A stretch of 31,719 bases of DNA from positions 1 to 31,719 of the forward strand of contig JBBSDW010000017.1 of NCBI GenBank assembly GCA_038240295.1, given 5' to 3'. Origin of the DNA: JABDDM01 sp038240295 (lineage in GTDB: Bacteria; Bacteroidota; Ignavibacteria; Palsa-1295). Below the pieces are notes generated by a model, which was not told where the DNA came from, ran no database searches, and saw nothing but the letters and a program-made list of their open reading frames with translations. Each line of letters opens with the position of its first letter. Position 1 is the first letter of the stretch. Shown piece by piece: positions 29,055 through 31,719 of the stretch. The position numbers were made by a program, and so were the translations under genes.

Positions 29055-31719
29055 ATGAAACGTCTCTTCTTGACAGCTATCGCCGCCGGTTTAATTGGCC
29101 TGAGCGGCTCCGCAGCATTCGCACAAAACCGCAATTTTGGCGCACAAACCTTCACCATGGACGATGGTTTAGGCCATACCTATATGATGATGACGCCGCT
29201 TGGCATGACGGGCAATGTGATCTATAGCATGCCTCTGCCCCCTCCAGGAAATCCACCAGCCGGATTTGTCGGCGTGGGTACCGCAGGCCAGACGCTCTTC
29301 TGGAATGGCGCAGCTGGTCATAACTCCTGGGAAGCCTCGAGCATGATCCAGAATAACATCAACGGAAGCGGCGCGAATGTCACCATTACCGCTCCGATCG
29401 CTGCCACAAGCACGCTTGGCGTGACCGGACTGACTATTCTTCAAAACACATTGTTCGTTAAGACTGCCACCACAACCGTAAACGGAGATTCTCAGCCGGT
29501 TGCGGTTCGCGCAACGGCGCCGGGACCTTACTGGACGGGCGGCGGCGCATTCGGAGGTTCCAATGCGACAGTGATCATGGGCGAGACGTCAGGCATAGCA
29601 GCTATCGGCGGCCATAATGGGACGATCTCCGGCTGGCAAGAACTCTATATCAATCCTACCGGCACCAACGTACGCATCGGAAGTCTCGTCGTGCCGACGA
29701 AGACGCTCGATGTTGCTGGCACCCTCGGAGTAAGCGGCGCAGTGACGCTCGCGAATCTTGCAACAGCAGGCATCGTACACAGCGCAGCTGGTGGTTTGCT
29801 TTCGTCGAGTGCTCTGAGTGCGGCCGATGTTGCATCCGCTGGCACACTTTCGAACAACACATCCGGCACAGCCTCAAACGTCACCGGCATCGTCGCGCTC
29901 GCTAATGGCGGCACAGGCGTAACGAACGCTTCGGGTATCGCGCAGAATGCCTTCTTCGGTGGCCCATCTTCGGGCGGCGCGGGTGCTGCTTCTTACCGTG
30001 CGCTCGTCGCTGCCGATGTTCCGACGGGCTCTGCAAATTACATTCAGAACCAAACCGCTTCCGTGCAGACCGGCGCAGGATTCAATACTGCGGGTAGTGG
30101 ACAAGTAGGCACCACACTTACGGCAGCTGGAGATATCAGCACAACTGCTGGAAGGCTCTCAATCCCAGCCACCACTTCGGCGAGCGTTGGTACGATCAAT
30201 CAGAACGGCTCAACGATATTTCATAGCTACGGGACCGGTAACTTGTTTTTCGGAATTAACTCCGGGAATTTCACGCTCAACACTGGCAGCGCTGTGTTCA
30301 ATGTTGGCTTTGGCATCACACTATCAGCATTAACGACCGGGCAGCAAAATTCCGCGCTCGGAGTGAATGCCCTCCAGTTCGTTACAAGCGGCGGTTACAA
30401 TTCGGCCGTGGGAAGCGCTGCGCTATACAACACCACCTTGGGAACGAGTAATACGGGTATGGGCTCCAGCGCAGGTTCCTCGAATACGACTGGGAGTAAC
30501 AATGCCTATGTGGGAGGCAGCGCAGGTGGAATTTCGGGAGTGTTCACGACTGGTTCTTCAAACACCCTTATCGGCGCGAACACAATGCAGCGCGGCGGTA
30601 CGAACACATCCTACAGTAACGTTACGCTTCTCGGTGCGACTGCCAACGCGGGTGCTGATAATCTCACGAACGCAACGGCGATCGGCGCTGGGGCTATCGT
30701 GAGCGCCAATAACACGATCCAGCTCGGGAATGGTAGCGTGACTCTCGTGAATACGAGTGGCAGCATCAATACCACGACAGGATTCCAGGTCGGCGGCGCT
30801 GCAACTTCCGGCAACTACTTGCGTGGCAACGGCACGAACTTCGTGTCGAGCGGGATTCAAGCGGCAGACGTTGCTGCAGCGGGGACGCTCTCAAATAACA
30901 CGACCGGCACTGCTTCTAATGTCACCGGAATCGTTGCACTCGCTAACGGCGGTACGGGCGTAACGAACGCCTCGGGCGTTGCACAAAATGCAGTCTTCGC
31001 CGGACCTGCTTCGGGCGGTGCAGGCGCTGCGTCGTTCCGCACGCTCACAGCGGCAGATATTTCCACTGCGCTTGGCACGAGCGCGGTTCGGTATGATGTG
31101 ACGAGCCCGCAAAACATCAGTGCGACCGGCACGGACAACCTGTTCAACGTTTCCTATGCCGCAGCGCCGGGTACGACGACCGCAGGCGCGGTCATCAACT
31201 CGACTTCTTCTGGCACGAACGTTTCGGCGAGGGGCCTTACGATTACAACTGCCGGCGGCGGCGCGGCCGGTACGGTTACCGGACTCAGCGTCGCTGCCTC
31301 GGGCGGTGCTACAAACACAGCTATCAATGCAACGGCTGGTGATATCAATATCGGATCGACTGCGAATACCTACCAGATAGGTGGCAGTCCAGTGCTCTCA
31401 GTAGCGGGCACTCAGAACACCTTCGTCGGCGTAACGGGTAACACCGCGAATATAGGTGCAGGCAACACCGCCACCGGCAACAACGCATTGCAGCACAACA
31501 CGACCGGCAGCGTTAATACCGCCTCCGGTGTTTCCGCATTGTACAGCAACACGAGCGGCGGCGGAAATACCGCCTCCGGTGTTGCCGCATTGTACAGCAA
31601 CACGACCGGCGTCAGTAATACCGCCTCCGGTGTCAACGCATTGCAGAGCAACACGACCGGCAACAGTAATACCGCCTCCGGTTTCAACGCATTGTACAGC
31701 AACACGACCGGCAACAGTA
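29055..31719 (+). CDS. Large low-complexity secreted repeat protein (tail-fibre/adhesin-like), 3' truncated by window end
   Basis: The frame is open from ATG 29055 to the last base (888 codons) with no stop. A signal peptide (MKRLFLTAIAAGLIG, cleavage near AFA/Q) leads into a protein rich in Gly, Ala, Thr, Asn and Ser with almost no Cys or Lys. Short TLGVSGAVTLANL and LANGGTGVTNASG segments recall phage tail fibres and trimeric adhesins. ANGGTG occurs in two related blocks, residues 256-323 and 603-670. Segments such as SALGVNALQFVTSGGYNSAVGSAAL (given here in parts: SALGVNALQ, NSAVGSAAL) resemble the NTAxGxxAL repeats that often precede an intramolecular chaperone (endosialidase) domain; that end lies beyond the window. 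Own promoter and leader. Likely surface-exposed fibre; function inferred from repeats only. Confidence 0.85.
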   Translation, partial: MKRLFLTAIAAGLIGLSGSAAFAQNRNFGAQTFTMDDGLGHTYMMMTPLGMTGNVIYSMPLPPPGNPPAGFVGVGTAGQTLFWNGAAGHNSWEASSMIQNNINGSGANVTITAPIAATSTLGVTGLTILQNTLFVKTATTTVNGDSQPVAVRATAPGPYWTGGGAFGGSNATVIMGETSGIAAIGGHNGTISGWQELYINPTGTNVRIGSLVVPTKTLDVAGTLGVSGAVTLANLATAGIVHSAAGGLLSSSALSAADVASAGTLSNNTSGTASNVTGIVALANGGTGVTNASGIAQNAFFGGPSSGGAGAASYRALVAADVPTGSANYIQNQTASVQTGAGFNTAGSGQVGTTLTAAGDISTTAGRLSIPATTSASVGTINQNGSTIFHSYGTGNLFFGINSGNFTLNTGSAVFNVGFGITLSALTTGQQNSALGVNALQFVTSGGYNSAVGSAALYNTTLGTSNTGMGSSAGSSNTTGSNNAYVGGSAGGISGVFTTGSSNTLIGANTMQRGGTNTSYSNVTLLGATANAGADNLTNATAIGAGAIVSANNTIQLGNGSVTLVNTSGSINTTTGFQVGGAATSGNYLRGNGTNFVSSGIQAADVAAAGTLSNNTTGTASNVTGIVALANGGTGVTNASGVAQNAVFAGPASGGAGAASFRTLTAADISTALGTSAVRYDVTSPQNISATGTDNLFNVSYAAAPGTTTAGAVINSTSSGTNVSARGLTITTAGGGAAGTVTGLSVAASGGATNTAINATAGDINIGSTANTYQIGGSPVLSVAGTQNTFVGVTGNTANIGAGNTATGNNALQHNTTGSVNTASGVSALYSNTSGGGNTASGVAALYSNTTGVSNTASGVNALQSNTTGNSNTASGFNALYSNTTGNS
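29820..30023 (+). repeat. First copy of an internal 67-residue duplicated block
   Basis: Residues from AADVASAGTL to RALVAADV of the repeat protein match a second block at 30861-31064 (AADVAAAGTL to RTLTAADI) with about ten differences over 67 residues by eye. Many synonymous codons differ, so the duplication is old. Both contain LANGGTGVTNASG. Confidence 0.8.
30861..31064 (+). repeat. Second copy of the internal duplicated block
   Basis: Counterpart of 29820-30023 (see that entry), separated by about 840 bases of other repeat-like sequence. Conserved at the protein level more than at the DNA level. Confidence 0.8.
31464..31718 (+). repeat. Tandem 51-base coding repeats (five units, continuing past the window)
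   Basis: Five in-frame units of 51 bases (31464, 31515, 31566, 31617, 31668) encode 17-residue repeats of the form NTASGxxALxSNTTGxS. Units 2-5 share the exact string aataccgcctccggt and most of gcattgtacagcaacacgac, so they are near-identical DNA, unlike the older duplication upstream. The array is cut by the window end, so total copy number is unknown. Confidence 0.9.

Noticed and set aside
31464..31718. CRISPR array
   Set aside because: The 51-base units are contiguous, in frame and encode 17-residue protein repeats; there are no unique spacers.

Overview
The window looks like chromosomal DNA from a member of the Bacteroidota/FCB group, probably a Chlorobi/Ignavibacteria/Kapabacteria-like lineage; this is an inference. 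Supporting signs are a Bacteroidota-type promoter (TTTG, 17 bases, TATATTTG) at 28873-28901, a type IX secretion (Por) tail on the phospholipase D-like protein, few Shine-Dalgarno sites, and many GTG or TTG starts set by 4-base NTGA overlaps with the previous stop codon. No tRNA, rRNA, CRISPR array or insertion sequence was seen.

Region 1 (1-820). A small minus-strand gene encodes a secreted protein with nine cysteines. It has its own factor-independent terminator (32-62) and is bracketed by a 13-base inverted repeat. A non-coding leader with alternative hairpins follows, ahead of the polysaccharide operon.

Region 2 (821-17294). A long plus-strand operon for a surface polysaccharide (capsule, exopolysaccharide or O-antigen). 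It holds a UDP-sugar dehydrogenase, a UDP-GlcNAc 2-epimerase, a Wza-like SLBB export protein, a Wzi-like outer membrane protein, a Wzz-like co-polymerase without kinase domain, a Wzy/ligase-like membrane protein, a GT2 and a GT4 glycosyltransferase, a WbaP-like initiating phosphoglycosyl transferase, a WbpE-like sugar aminotransferase, a polyprenyl-phosphate mannose synthase-like GT2, and a 669-residue fusion. The fusion joins a GT2 glycosyltransferase to what looks like a catalytically dead phosphoglycosyl transferase and is the most unusual protein in the window. Together the genes cover sugar-nucleotide supply, lipid-linked assembly, polymerisation, chain-length control and outer-membrane export. 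No Wzx flippase or tyrosine kinase is present.

Region 3 (17333-20996). Housekeeping genes: a periplasmic SIMPL-domain protein, accA, a small membrane-anchored protein of unknown function, a YbgC-like thioesterase and nadC.

Region 4 (20998-28795). A secreted two-domain phospholipase D-like protein with a type IX sorting tail is followed by an OmpR-type regulator, its histidine kinase and a TonB-dependent receptor of ZnuD-like character. Three ATTCT repeats spaced exactly 11 bases apart lie between the kinase and the receptor gene and look like the regulator's operator. A Tat-exported molybdopterin lipoprotein and a cytochrome b membrane partner follow, closed by a terminator.

Region 5 (28796-31719). 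A strong Bacteroidota-like promoter and a structured leader precede a very long low-complexity secreted repeat protein. It is cut by the window end within a tandem 51-base (17-residue) repeat array.
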